A stretch of 53,789 nucleotides of DNA from an uncultured Lachnospiraceae bacterium. GTDB lineage: Bacteria > Bacillota > Clostridia > Lachnospirales > Lachnospiraceae. The stretch lies in NCBI GenBank assembly GCA_947175035.1, contig CAMWLG010000014.1:1-53789 (forward strand), given 5' to 3'. How positions within the stretch are numbered: the first letter of the stretch is position 1; each line of letters begins with the position of its first letter. Below, one piece after another: positions 8,658-16,614 of this stretch. Position numbers and translations under genes: made by a program. Under the pieces are notes generated by a model. The model was not told the origin of the DNA. It saw only the letters and a program-made list of their open reading frames with translations, and ran no database searches.

Positions 8658-9351
8658 CAAATAACAACCCCACCGCACGTTTTTTTAGTTTTGATTTATC
8701 AATCCGGGCAAGACAGGCAAGGTCATTGCCCTGGCGATAACCAGGATTCATCTGACAGAAAAAAGCCACGTCCCTATTCTTCAATTCCCGCTCCCCGATA
8801 TCCGCAACCCCCGCCTTCAGCTTGTCCTTGACACCTTTGTATTCCATCACACCACTTATGGGATTATATTCCTCAGGATACAATAAAGAGCCGTAGGCGT
8901 CAATGATGCTTTGCTCATACTCCGGTGTCGCCGTCTCACAGTTTGGATAAAATTCCGTCCAAAATAAGGGCAGCATCCGATAGGTCTTGTACCCCTTACA
9001 GATCAAAAACCAATAGAATTCCTCATACTTTTCCGCAAACTCAAACCAAAACCTTGCCCATGACCGGAAAAGCTCCATGTCTCCCCAATAGTCTTTGTGG
9101 ATGATGGTGTCGCCCGAGAAAATACCATGGACAGCCTTGCCACCCACATCCAATTTCAACACCTTCTGGGTGGTAAAACCCACCAGCCCGTCCGTCTCGT
9201 GATACAGCGCCAGACAATAATCCTTCCCGTAAAAATCCCGCAGAAATACCTGTTCATCCGTATCGTCATAAAATGCACTCATAAGCTCATACATGGCAGA
9301 AAGTTCTGCCTTTGTGTAGCTGCTTATGGGTTCCACCTTTCCCTTCAACAT
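8641..9351 (-). CDS. GNAT-like protein of unknown substrate
   Basis: This 236-residue protein starts at an ATG with GGAGACAACAG just upstream, 16 bp after enzyme C. Its first 100 residues look like a GNAT-type beta-alpha layout (ELSAMYELMSAFY, then LVGFTTQKVLKLDVGGKAVHGIFSGDTIIHKDYWG). The acyl-CoA loop is not canonical, and I find no clear Q/R-x-x-G-x-G/A. The middle is rich in aromatics (FYWFLICKGYKTYRMLPLFWTEFYPN), which would suit a hydrophobic ligand. There are no membrane spans or signal peptide. It sits between the radical SAM and GH3 genes, overlapping the latter, so it belongs to the pathway. I call it GNAT-like with caution; it could be a substrate-binding or catalytically altered homologue. 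Confidence 0.6.
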   Translation of the reverse strand: MLKGKVEPISSYTKAELSAMYELMSAFYDDTDEQVFLRDFYGKDYCLALYHETDGLVGFTTQKVLKLDVGGKAVHGIFSGDTIIHKDYWGDMELFRSWARFWFEFAEKYEEFYWFLICKGYKTYRMLPLFWTEFYPNCETATPEYEQSIIDAYGSLLYPEEYNPISGVMEYKGVKDKLKAGVADIGERELKNRDVAFFCQMNPGYRQGNDLACLARIDKSKLKKRAVGLLFDEREM

Positions 9352-9367
9352 CTGTTGTCTCCTTCAT

Positions 9368-10723
9368 CTATTCCGAAGTGTCATTTGCACCTTTCATCCC
9401 GAACCGCATCCCCTGTTTCTTGAATACCTCTTTCCGAAACAAAGGATTATAAATCAAATACGTCAAAAACCGATAGGGAGTGCGCAGGTTCGTGCGTGGT
9501 TCCAGCGCTCTCCTGACAATTGACCCCACGCTGTTAAACCGCTTCCGACAGTCAAAAGAAATCTCCGTGAGCTCCTCGGGCGACATATTCCTGGGGACAA
9601 TGCTGGCATAGTTAAAACGGTATTCCTCCGAGAGCCACCATTTTCCGCCGTACAGCAGACGTCCCTCCTGCTCCATCTGCCGATACAGGGGGGTTCCGGG
9701 ATAGGGCATCAGGATATTGAACGCCGCAAAGGTAAACTTATTCCTGATGGCAAAATCACAGGTCGCCCGTATGGACTCCACAGTGTCCCCGTCATGTCCC
9801 ACCGTGAATGCCGCCCATGTTTGAAGTCCCCATTGTCTAAGCTGCTCGATCTCAGACTGATACAACTCCTCCGACCCTTTCCGATTCGTCCCCTTGTTCA
9901 TCTGGGCGATACACTCCGGGGATATGGATTCAAAACCGATGACCAGCCCCAGACACCCGCTTTGCACCATGAGCTCCATCAGCTCCCTGTCCTTCAACAT
10001 ATCCATACTGCCCTGACTCACCCAGCGCACCTTTAAAGGAATCAACGCCCGAAAAAGCTCCTTCGCCTTCTGTCTGTCACAGACAATATTGTCATCCACA
10101 AAGAACAGGAGCCTGCGCTTCTGAGATCGAATCTCCGCAACCACATCCTCCACGGGACGACAGTAATGATGTGCGTCAAAATAGACGGTAGAGGCACAGA
10201 AACTGCACCGATGACTGCATCCTCTGGAAAACTGCAGCAGGGTGATGGGAAGATATCCTTTGCCCTCAAAAATATCTCGTCTGGCAATCACATGAAGCTG
10301 TGGACATTCAGGCTGGACAGCCTCATAACGGGATTGTAGATTGCCCGCGCGAAAGTCCTCTATCATCCTCTCCCATATGGGCTCCGCGTCTCCCACCATC
10401 ACACAGTCACAGTGCTCAGCAACCTCCTCGGGAATCAGCTTGGCATGCATCCCGCCCAGCACGGTCTTCACACCCCTTTTTTGAAATTCCTCGCTGATCT
10501 CATATGCCCGTCTGGCGGTGAAGGTCTCCACGGTAATCGCCACCAAGTCTGTGGGCTCATCATAGGGAATCTGCTCCATGCGGTCATCATACATCACCAC
10601 TTCCACATCCTTTGGGGTGAGCGCGGCAAGTATCCCCAGCTGCAACGGCTCCATGCGCCCCTCATCCACATACAGGCTGTGTTCCCGCCTTCCGATATTG
10701 GGTTTAATCAACGTCAGCTTCAT
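9368..10723 (-). CDS. B12-binding-domain radical SAM enzyme C
   Basis: This is a 451-residue protein. The cobalamin-binding fold covers residues 1-130 (MEPLQLGILAALTP, VLGGMHAKLIPEEV, MVGDAEPIWERM). The radical SAM cluster ligands are Cys169, Cys173 and Cys176 (GCSHRCSFC). Downstream are FFVDDNIVCDR, LVIGFESISPECIAQMNKG and PYPGTPLYRQM. The C-terminal segment (RTPYRFLTYLIYNPLF) is amphipathic to hydrophobic. It shares ETFTARRAY and MEPL with enzymes E and B. The ATG at 10723 lies 20 bp inside gene B behind GGGAGGAA, indicating coupled translation. The chemistry is inferred from the class: 5'-deoxyadenosyl radical formation, with methylcobalamin or B12 as a likely second cofactor. Confidence 0.93.
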   Translation of the reverse strand: MKLTLIKPNIGRREHSLYVDEGRMEPLQLGILAALTPKDVEVVMYDDRMEQIPYDEPTDLVAITVETFTARRAYEISEEFQKRGVKTVLGGMHAKLIPEEVAEHCDCVMVGDAEPIWERMIEDFRAGNLQSRYEAVQPECPQLHVIARRDIFEGKGYLPITLLQFSRGCSHRCSFCASTVYFDAHHYCRPVEDVVAEIRSQKRRLLFFVDDNIVCDRQKAKELFRALIPLKVRWVSQGSMDMLKDRELMELMVQSGCLGLVIGFESISPECIAQMNKGTNRKGSEELYQSEIEQLRQWGLQTWAAFTVGHDGDTVESIRATCDFAIRNKFTFAAFNILMPYPGTPLYRQMEQEGRLLYGGKWWLSEEYRFNYASIVPRNMSPEELTEISFDCRKRFNSVGSIVRRALEPRTNLRTPYRFLTYLIYNPLFRKEVFKKQGMRFGMKGANDTSE

Positions 10724-12035
10724 GTAAGATTCCTCCCAACAACTGTCCCTGTTTTGAATGAATTTCCCTGCGGGAAATAAAATTCACAAGGAGAAATACC
10801 GCCAAATTCCACGGCAAAAAATGAATCGGATTCGAAAAAAGTCTTTTGACAATGCATTTGACCGAATAGAATTCCGTCCGTATCCGCAGGCACCCGTCCC
10901 GCAGTTCCTCAGGCGTCATGCGGGCTGGGAAAAAAGCAGTTTCCCCATAGCGATAATTGTCCGACAGCCACCACTTTTTATAAATCAGTCTGTTCTCCTG
11001 CTCCATCCTTGCATACACTGGAGTCCCCGGCATGGGAATCAGGGGATTAAAATTAGTGACTGCCAATTTATTTTGCAGTGCAAACGCAAACGTCTTGTCA
11101 AACACATCCTTTTCATCACTGTCATATCCCAAGACAAAGGTGCCATATATCAGCATCTTATGACGATAAACATTCCGGATCACCGCATCGTAATCCACCG
11201 CCGCCCTGTTGGCTGTTTTGTTCATCCGCTCAAGGCTGCCCGGATTCAGACTCTCAAATCCCATAAGTACGAGAAAACAGCCCGCCTTCTTCATGGCAGA
11301 CAAAATCTCGTCATCCCTGGCCGCGTCCATGCTGATCTGACAGGCCCACTTTTTCTTCAGAGGAGCGATCTTTCTGAATAGCTCCAACGCGGAATCCCGA
11401 TCATAAAAAAGGTTATCATCCACAAAAAAGATAAGTTTCTCTTTGACAAGTTTCAGCTCCGCCACCACCGCATCCACGGACTTCTTGCGCACACATTGAT
11501 ACATGGTCTTAATGGAACAGAAATCACAGTGGAATTTACAGCCCCGGGAAATCTGATATACCCCAAGATTGTAATATTTATGTTTATATACCTGTTCGAA
11601 TCCGGATGGGGCGGCATCCATCACAGGCAGTTCAAATTTCTCGGAGGAAATATACTGCCTCTTAGGAGCCCCCTCAGCGCAGTCCGCCAGAAAGCTCCCC
11701 CAGGTATCCTCCGCGTCCCCCACAATTACCGTATCCGCATAGCGAAGCGCCTCCTGTGCCATGACCGCCATGTGGAATCCCCCCATGACAATGATGTTGC
11801 TGTCCGTCTTATATTTGCGGGCAAGGATGTAAGCGCGCTTTGCCGTGTATGTCTCCACCGAGAACGCTATAATATCAGCATCCAATCGCTCCGGCAGCCT
11901 CTCCACCCGCTCATCAATAAAGTCAATCTCATAATCCGCGGGAGTGAGGCTCTTGATAATCCCGAATAGAATGGGCTTCATGGCGTCAGAACTGATATGT
12001 TCAAACATGTTAAGTCTGATAAAAGTTATCTTCAT
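10704..12035 (-). CDS. B12-binding-domain radical SAM enzyme B
   Basis: This is a 443-residue protein whose start codon overlaps the stop of enzyme A by 4 bp (ATGA), so the two are translationally coupled. The N-terminal B12-type domain carries IIVMGGFHMAVMAQEA and VIVGDAEDTWG. The radical SAM ligands are Cys166, Cys170 and Cys173 (GCKFHCDFC), with a further Cys181 shortly after. Later motifs are FFVDDNLFYDRD, LMGFESLNPGSLERMNKT and PMPGTPVYARM. The C-terminal LPWNLAVFLLVNFISRRE is hydrophobic enough to sit at a membrane surface. SVETYTAKRAY places it with C and E. Overall identity among the paralogues looks moderate rather than high, so they probably do different steps rather than being recent copies. 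Confidence 0.93.
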   Translation of the reverse strand: MKITFIRLNMFEHISSDAMKPILFGIIKSLTPADYEIDFIDERVERLPERLDADIIAFSVETYTAKRAYILARKYKTDSNIIVMGGFHMAVMAQEALRYADTVIVGDAEDTWGSFLADCAEGAPKRQYISSEKFELPVMDAAPSGFEQVYKHKYYNLGVYQISRGCKFHCDFCSIKTMYQCVRKKSVDAVVAELKLVKEKLIFFVDDNLFYDRDSALELFRKIAPLKKKWACQISMDAARDDEILSAMKKAGCFLVLMGFESLNPGSLERMNKTANRAAVDYDAVIRNVYRHKMLIYGTFVLGYDSDEKDVFDKTFAFALQNKLAVTNFNPLIPMPGTPVYARMEQENRLIYKKWWLSDNYRYGETAFFPARMTPEELRDGCLRIRTEFYSVKCIVKRLFSNPIHFLPWNLAVFLLVNFISRREIHSKQGQLLGGILHEADVD

Positions 12036-13339
12036 GGCGTTCCCCGCCTATGCTTGTCAATCCCTAAAAATTTGAACCCGATATTCGCCCCCAGAAGTAT
12101 CAACACATAGGGGCTTTTCGCCATGGGCGAGGAGAAGGTACGCTTCAAGACCCTGCGCCAGCTGTAAGACTCCCGCCACACCTTCCTGTATATGGCGTCA
12201 AGGCGCTTCGGCGACATATTCTTGGGCTGAAACACCGTGTTGTGCTGTTGGTATCTGCTCCAATCCTTCGTGATGAGCCGCCCCTCCCTCTCATATTCCG
12301 TGTAAAATCTGGTGCCCGGATAAGGCGTGAGAATCGCAAATCTGCATAGGTCAAGCCCAAGCTTGTCCACCCGCTCGGGCAATGCCAACAGCTCTTCTTC
12401 CGTGTCCGTATCAAAACCCAGCACGAAACAGCCGTTCACGGCAATCCCATGGCTGTGGATGTTGTCTATGATTTCCTTGTATTTATCCGCATCCTGAAAG
12501 CGTTTGGCGGCATTTCTAAGAGAGGTGGAGTTCAAGGACTCCAATCCAATCAGAACGCCCCGACAGCCGCTCTCATAAGCCTCCTGCATCAGCTCATGGT
12601 CATATCCAAAATCTGCTGTCGCATTGGACGCCCACAGGATTTTCAAAGGCTTCATGGCCCGCATCAGCTTAAGTGCGTACTCTCTATCGGCAAAGAAATT
12701 GGGATCATAGAAAATCACAATTCTTGATCTCAGCTCCTTCAATTCCCGGATCACACTTTTCACAGGTCGGGGATCACTCTTCCACATAGTACGCATGGAG
12801 CAATATTTGCAGCTATTCCCGCATCCCCTGTTGGCAATCAGGGCAGGAATCCGGAGCTTTTTGCGCCGGGTGACCTTATCTCTGGCGGGAATGCGAAAAT
12901 CAGCCGCACAGACATTATAATCCTTATAAACCTTTTGAGGAGTGCCATTGACGAAATCCTGAAGAAAGCGGGGCAGCGAATTCTCTGCAGGGCCTACAAT
13001 CACCGTGTCGCAATGCCTTGCAGCCTCCTCGGGCAGCGCCGAGGCATGATATCCCCCGCACACAATGTACGCACCCGTTTTCTTAAATCTGGCACAGTGC
13101 TTATATGCCGTGAGGCTTGAAGATGTATCAAAAGTGAGCAGGACAAGGTCATAGGCCTCCCTGTCATAGCAAACCCTCTGAGAATTCTCGTCCACCACGT
13201 CAATCTGATCAAAGATGCCCTCGGGGATCAGGGAATAGAGCGTGGCAAGGGTCAGGGACGGATAAGAAAGCAGATTGGAGAATCTGCCCCTGTAGGAGAC
13301 TTCTTTTTCATTCCACACATGAATCATTAGTAGTTTCAA
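12032..13339 (-). CDS. B12-binding-domain radical SAM enzyme A, first gene of the operon
   Basis: This is a 435-residue protein. The start is a TTG at 13339 with AGAGG nine bases upstream; an ATG four codons later is possible. The B12-type domain carries YIVCGGYHASALPEEAA and VIVGPAENSLPRF. The radical SAM ligands are Cys173, Cys177 and Cys180 (GCGNSCKYC), then FYDPNFFADREY, VLIGLESLNSTSLRNA and PYPGTRFYTEY. The tail ends in a hydrophobic stretch (YVLILLGANIGFKFLGI). It groups with enzyme D by its N-terminus and lacks the ETYTAKRAY motif. It opens the nine-gene operon. The 150-bp leader before it holds repeat relics and a TAATAT-like -10 but no clear -35 box, so the promoter is not assigned. 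Confidence 0.92.
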   Translation of the reverse strand: MKLLMIHVWNEKEVSYRGRFSNLLSYPSLTLATLYSLIPEGIFDQIDVVDENSQRVCYDREAYDLVLLTFDTSSSLTAYKHCARFKKTGAYIVCGGYHASALPEEAARHCDTVIVGPAENSLPRFLQDFVNGTPQKVYKDYNVCAADFRIPARDKVTRRKKLRIPALIANRGCGNSCKYCSMRTMWKSDPRPVKSVIRELKELRSRIVIFYDPNFFADREYALKLMRAMKPLKILWASNATADFGYDHELMQEAYESGCRGVLIGLESLNSTSLRNAAKRFQDADKYKEIIDNIHSHGIAVNGCFVLGFDTDTEEELLALPERVDKLGLDLCRFAILTPYPGTRFYTEYEREGRLITKDWSRYQQHNTVFQPKNMSPKRLDAIYRKVWRESYSWRRVLKRTFSSPMAKSPYVLILLGANIGFKFLGIDKHRRGTP

Positions 13340-13383
13340 AATTTTGTACCTCTGTTCTCTTTCTGATTTATATTATCCCATAC

Positions 13384-13430
13384 GTACAATTCAGTCCGCG
13401 CCATTCGCAAAGCCGCATCTTACGATGCCT
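13384..13430. repeat. Decayed copy of the short REP-like element
   Basis: It shares a 27-bp identical core (13401-13427) with the intact element at 42651-42712, in the opposite orientation. The left arm is partly kept (ATTCAGTCCG), but the right arm of the closing stem is lost, and the duplicated metA tail begins immediately beside it. It lies in the leader of the radical SAM operon. Confidence 0.75.
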
Positions 13431-13436
13431 TTTCCT

Positions 13437-13464
13437 TACAAGTCATACGGTGTTACCTGATATA
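13437..13464 (-). repeat. In-frame duplicate of the metA 3' end
   Basis: These 28 bp match the last codons and stop of metA (13491-13518) with one mismatch, which is synonymous (GAT/GAC). The offset is 54 bp, so the copy is in frame with metA past its TAG and ends in its own TAA. The duplicate encodes the same C-terminal YQVTPYDL. Confidence 0.9.
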
Positions 13465-13489
13465 AACGTATATCAGAGACCAACTTTCT

Positions 13490-14395
13490 CTACAAATCAT
13501 ACGGTGTTACCTGATATACGTAGTAGTTCAACCAATTACAATAGAGGCTATTGCTATGCCCTCTCCACTGCAGCAGGGGTCTTTGCTCCGGGTCGTCATC
13601 AGGGAAATAATTGTAGGGCACTTGGATATCCAGCCCTTTGTTCAAATCCCTAAAATACTCGTTGCGCAAGGTATAGCGGTCGTATTCGGGATGTCCGGTG
13701 ACAAAGATTTTCTTGCCGTTCTCCGCAATCGCCAGGAATACTCCCGCCGTCTCCGATTCCGCCAGCACAGTGAGCTCGCTGCACGCATGGATCGCCTCCG
13801 CCGGGGTCTCCGTATGGCGGCTGTGGGGCGCCAGAAAAATATCGTCAAAGCCCCGCACCAAGGGAATCTTGCGGTTGGAAACCACATGCTCATAAATGCC
13901 AAACAGCTTATGGGGGAACTGTCGCTTGTTAATACCATAATAGTGATAGAATCCCGCCTGGGCTGCCCAGCAGATATGCAGGGTGGAAGTCACATGTTCC
14001 TCCGCCCAGTCCATAATCTCGCATATTTCCTCCCAGTAATCCACCTCCTCGAAAGAAATGTCCTCCACGGGGGCTCCGGTGATGATCATACCATCATATT
14101 TTAAATCCCTGACTTCATCCAGTGTGGTATAGAATTTGTTCAAATGGCTGGCAGGCGTATTCTGGGATATATGACTCTTCACGTTCATAAATGTCACGTC
14201 CACCTGCAGGGGCGTGTTGGAGAGGGCACGCAAAAGCTGCAGCTCCGTGTCCTGCTTGATGGGCATAATATTCAGGATGAGTACCTGCAGCGGACGAATG
14301 TCCTGATGCAGCGCGCGGTTCTCATCCATGACAAATATATTCTCGTTTTCCAGTATTTCCTTCGCGGGAAGTTCACTTTGTGTTTTAATAGGCAT
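13490..14395 (-). CDS. metA: Homoserine O-acetyltransferase, MetA type
   Basis: This 301-residue cytosolic enzyme acylates homoserine at the entry to methionine synthesis. It shows the full MetA pattern: nucleophile Cys142 in HICWAAQAG, and His235 and Glu237 in TGHPEYD. Residue 111 is Glu (GAPVED), the position reported to favour acetyl-CoA over succinyl-CoA in this family, so acetyl-homoserine is the probable product despite the family's succinyltransferase name. The ATG at 14395 has AGGAGGGC upstream. The leader to ligA is taken up by a 155-bp repeat element, with no S-box aptamer, so regulation is not by an adjacent SAM riboswitch. The gene's last codons are repeated in frame after the stop. 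Confidence 0.96.
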   Translation of the reverse strand: MPIKTQSELPAKEILENENIFVMDENRALHQDIRPLQVLILNIMPIKQDTELQLLRALSNTPLQVDVTFMNVKSHISQNTPASHLNKFYTTLDEVRDLKYDGMIITGAPVEDISFEEVDYWEEICEIMDWAEEHVTSTLHICWAAQAGFYHYYGINKRQFPHKLFGIYEHVVSNRKIPLVRGFDDIFLAPHSRHTETPAEAIHACSELTVLAESETAGVFLAIAENGKKIFVTGHPEYDRYTLRNEYFRDLNKGLDIQVPYNYFPDDDPEQRPLLQWRGHSNSLYCNWLNYYVYQVTPYDL

Positions 14396-14425
14396 GATGC
14401 AGCCCTCCTGTATTGATTAATATTT

Positions 14426-14580
14426 TGTAACTGTTCAGAACCAAGCGAATTTATTGGAAAATGACGATGAAAGCTTGCTTTCATAAGGCATTTTTCCTAT
14501 AAATTCATTTGGCGAGAGCCAAATATGAGCAAAATGGGAGCTGCGTAGCAGCATTTTGCGAATGGTTCTGAATAGTTACA
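14426..14580. repeat. 155-bp structured repeat element, copy A
   Basis: The ends are inverted repeats (TGTAACTGTTCAGAACC against GGTTCTGAATAGTTACA). Inside are three more inverted repeats: GAATTTAT...ATAAATTC with a nested AAGC/GCTT palindrome, TTTGGC-GAGA-GCCAAA, and GCAAAATG...GCTGC-GTA-GCAGC...ATTTTGC. The whole can fold as one closing stem plus three hairpins. The copy at 50501-50655 is the same length, in the opposite orientation, with three differences. There is no coding capacity. Confidence 0.92.
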
Positions 14581-14586
14581 ATATTT

Positions 14587-16590
14587 TTATTCCCCAAGGT
14601 ATTGCCCCATAAAATCCTCCTCGGACAAAATGGGAACATTCAGCTCCTTTGCCTTCTTATTCTTGGAGGAATTGGAAGCGATGTCATTATTGATCAGGCA
14701 GGTGGTCTTGCTGGTGACACTGCCGGTCACTTTGCCGCCCTTCTGCTCTATGATATCCTTCAATTCATTGCGGTTCTCATAATGATTCAAGCTGCCGGTG
14801 ATGACAAAGCTCATGCCGGACAAGGTCTGGCTGCCGGCGTCTATCTGGGGCACCTCCACGTTCAGCTTTTGCATCAGTCTGTCTATCCTTTGCAGATTAT
14901 CCGCATCGCCCAGATACTCCACGATCGCACGGGCAAGCACCTCGCCCACACCCTCAATCTCGCTGAGCGCTTCCTCGTCCGCCTGCTTGATTTTCTCCAA
15001 ATCATAATCAAAATGCCTGCAGAGGAGCTTGGCATTGGCAAGGCCAATCCCCGCAATGCCCAGACTGTAGATTACCCTCGGCAATGTGGTGTTTCTGGCT
15101 GTTTCCACGCTGTCTATCAGCTTTTGATAGGAACGCTCGCCAAACCCTTCCATGGAGGTAATCTCGTCCCGATATTTTTCCAGCTCAAATAAATCCGCAA
15201 ATTCGTGGATAAATCCCCTGTCAATGAATTTTTCCAGCGTGGCCTCGGAAAGACCGTCGATATTCAGGGCGTCACGGCTGACAAACAGGGTGAATGCCTT
15301 AATCTGCTTGGCAGCACACTTCTCATTGGTACAGTATAAGGATTGCACATCATTCATCTGTTGGATGCGCGTGGGCTGACCACACACAGGACAAGTTGTT
15401 GGAATCTCCAAGGTGTCGCTCCGGGTAAGGTTCTCTGCAATCTGGGGGATGATCATATTGGCCTTAAACACTGTGATCTTGTCCCCGATGCCCAATTTTA
15501 AAGACTTCACGATACTGACGTTGTGGACGGAGGCACGGCTTACAGTGGTGCCCTCCAGCTCCACGGGCTCGAAGATTGCCACGGGATTAATCAGCCCTGT
15601 GCGGCTGGCGCTCCACTCCATCTCCAATAGGGTGGTTTCCCTGATCTCATCCGCCCATTTGAAGGCAATGGAATCCCTTGGAAATTTGGCGGTTCTGCCC
15701 AGGGAACGCCCATAGGCGATATCCTCATAGACGAGCACCAGCCCGTCCGAGGGAATGTCGTAATCTTCTATCTTTTTCTCAAAAAAATCAATCCTGTCCA
15801 GAATTGTATCCGTCTCCACCAGATAATGCTCTACCACCTGAAACCCCTGTCGCTCCAAAAAGTCAAACTGCTCCATGCGGGAATTCTGAAAGTCAACCCC
15901 CTCCGCTTTCACCAGATTAAAGGCATAGAACTGCACATTTCTTCCCGCAGTGATCTCGTTGTTCAACTGGCGCACAGAACCGCTGCATAGATTGCGGGGG
16001 TTCTTGTACTTATCCGCCTCATCAGGAATCTCCTGATTAATCTTCTCAAAATCGGAATAGCTGATCACCGCCTCGCCCCGAAGAACCAGCTCGCCCTGAT
16101 AGGCAATCTGCAGGGGAAGATTCTTAAATGTCTTGGCATTGTTGGTGATCACCTCCCCGATCTCCCCATTGCCCCTTGTCACCGCTTTTGCAAGTTTTCC
16201 TGCATTATAGGTCAAAACAATGGTCAAACCGTCCAGTTTCCAGCTCAAAATCGCAGGATTACCCTGCAACCAGCTTTTTAACTCCTCTCTGTCCTTGGTC
16301 TTGCCCAGAGAGAGCATAGGGGATTCATGGCGCTCCTTGGGCAGCTCATCCACCGCCTCGTAACCCACGTTTACCGTGGGGCTGTTCGCCAGCACAATTC
16401 CCGTCTTTTCCTCCAAGGCAGCCAATTCATCATAGAGGGCATCATACTCGTAATTGCTCATGATTTCCCTGTCCTCGGCATAGTAAGCCTTGGAAGCCCG
16501 ATTCAAAAGCTCCGTCAAATATTTGATCCTGTCTAATTCGCTGTTCTGTTCACTGTTCTGCGCCTGATTCTCCTTCATAACTGTCTCCAT
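14587..16590 (-). CDS. ligA: NAD-dependent DNA ligase
   Basis: This 667-residue enzyme seals DNA nicks in replication and repair using NAD. The adenylation domain has catalytic Lys118 in SWKLDGLTI, a slightly divergent form of the usual K-x-D-G surround. An OB fold follows, then a four-cysteine zinc finger (CPVCGQ...YCTNEKCAAKQ), helix-hairpin-helix repeats (GIAGIGLANAKLL, IEGVGEVLARAI), and a C-terminal BRCT domain (LSGMSFVITGSLNHYENR...). Length and domain order are normal. An ATG four codons later (MKEN) is another possible start. It is followed after the repeat element by metA and preceded by the pseudouridine synthase gene at 24 bp, suggesting one transcript. Confidence 0.97.
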   Translation of the reverse strand: METVMKENQAQNSEQNSELDRIKYLTELLNRASKAYYAEDREIMSNYEYDALYDELAALEEKTGIVLANSPTVNVGYEAVDELPKERHESPMLSLGKTKDREELKSWLQGNPAILSWKLDGLTIVLTYNAGKLAKAVTRGNGEIGEVITNNAKTFKNLPLQIAYQGELVLRGEAVISYSDFEKINQEIPDEADKYKNPRNLCSGSVRQLNNEITAGRNVQFYAFNLVKAEGVDFQNSRMEQFDFLERQGFQVVEHYLVETDTILDRIDFFEKKIEDYDIPSDGLVLVYEDIAYGRSLGRTAKFPRDSIAFKWADEIRETTLLEMEWSASRTGLINPVAIFEPVELEGTTVSRASVHNVSIVKSLKLGIGDKITVFKANMIIPQIAENLTRSDTLEIPTTCPVCGQPTRIQQMNDVQSLYCTNEKCAAKQIKAFTLFVSRDALNIDGLSEATLEKFIDRGFIHEFADLFELEKYRDEITSMEGFGERSYQKLIDSVETARNTTLPRVIYSLGIAGIGLANAKLLCRHFDYDLEKIKQADEEALSEIEGVGEVLARAIVEYLGDADNLQRIDRLMQKLNVEVPQIDAGSQTLSGMSFVITGSLNHYENRNELKDIIEQKGGKVTGSVTSKTTCLINNDIASNSSKNKKAKELNVPILSEEDFMGQYLGE

Positions 16591-16614
16591 TTCTTTATGA
16601 TATCACATGCTATT

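Noticed and set aside
964..13339. RiPP precursor peptide for the radical SAM enzymes
   Set aside because: Gaps between the operon genes are too short, and no small frame with a leader/core pattern was found. The B12-domain type is also not a SPASM peptide-maturase type.
13340..13489. B12 riboswitch in front of the B12-radical SAM operon
   Set aside because: The 150-bp leader is filled by the metA tail copy and the decayed repeat; the conserved B12-box and multi-stem layout are not present.
964..13489. Radical SAM operon as an integrative element inserted at the metA 3' end
   Set aside because: The repeated metA tails are only 54 bp apart and do not flank the operon; no integrase is visible. 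A third copy beyond the left edge would be needed.
14426..14580. Insertion sequence or intron
   Set aside because: No transposase, maturase or splice features in 155 bp; treated as a small non-autonomous repeat.
14396..14586. SAM (S-box) riboswitch upstream of metA
   Set aside because: The space is taken by the 155-bp repeat, which is present identically after pfp; its helices do not match the S-box core.
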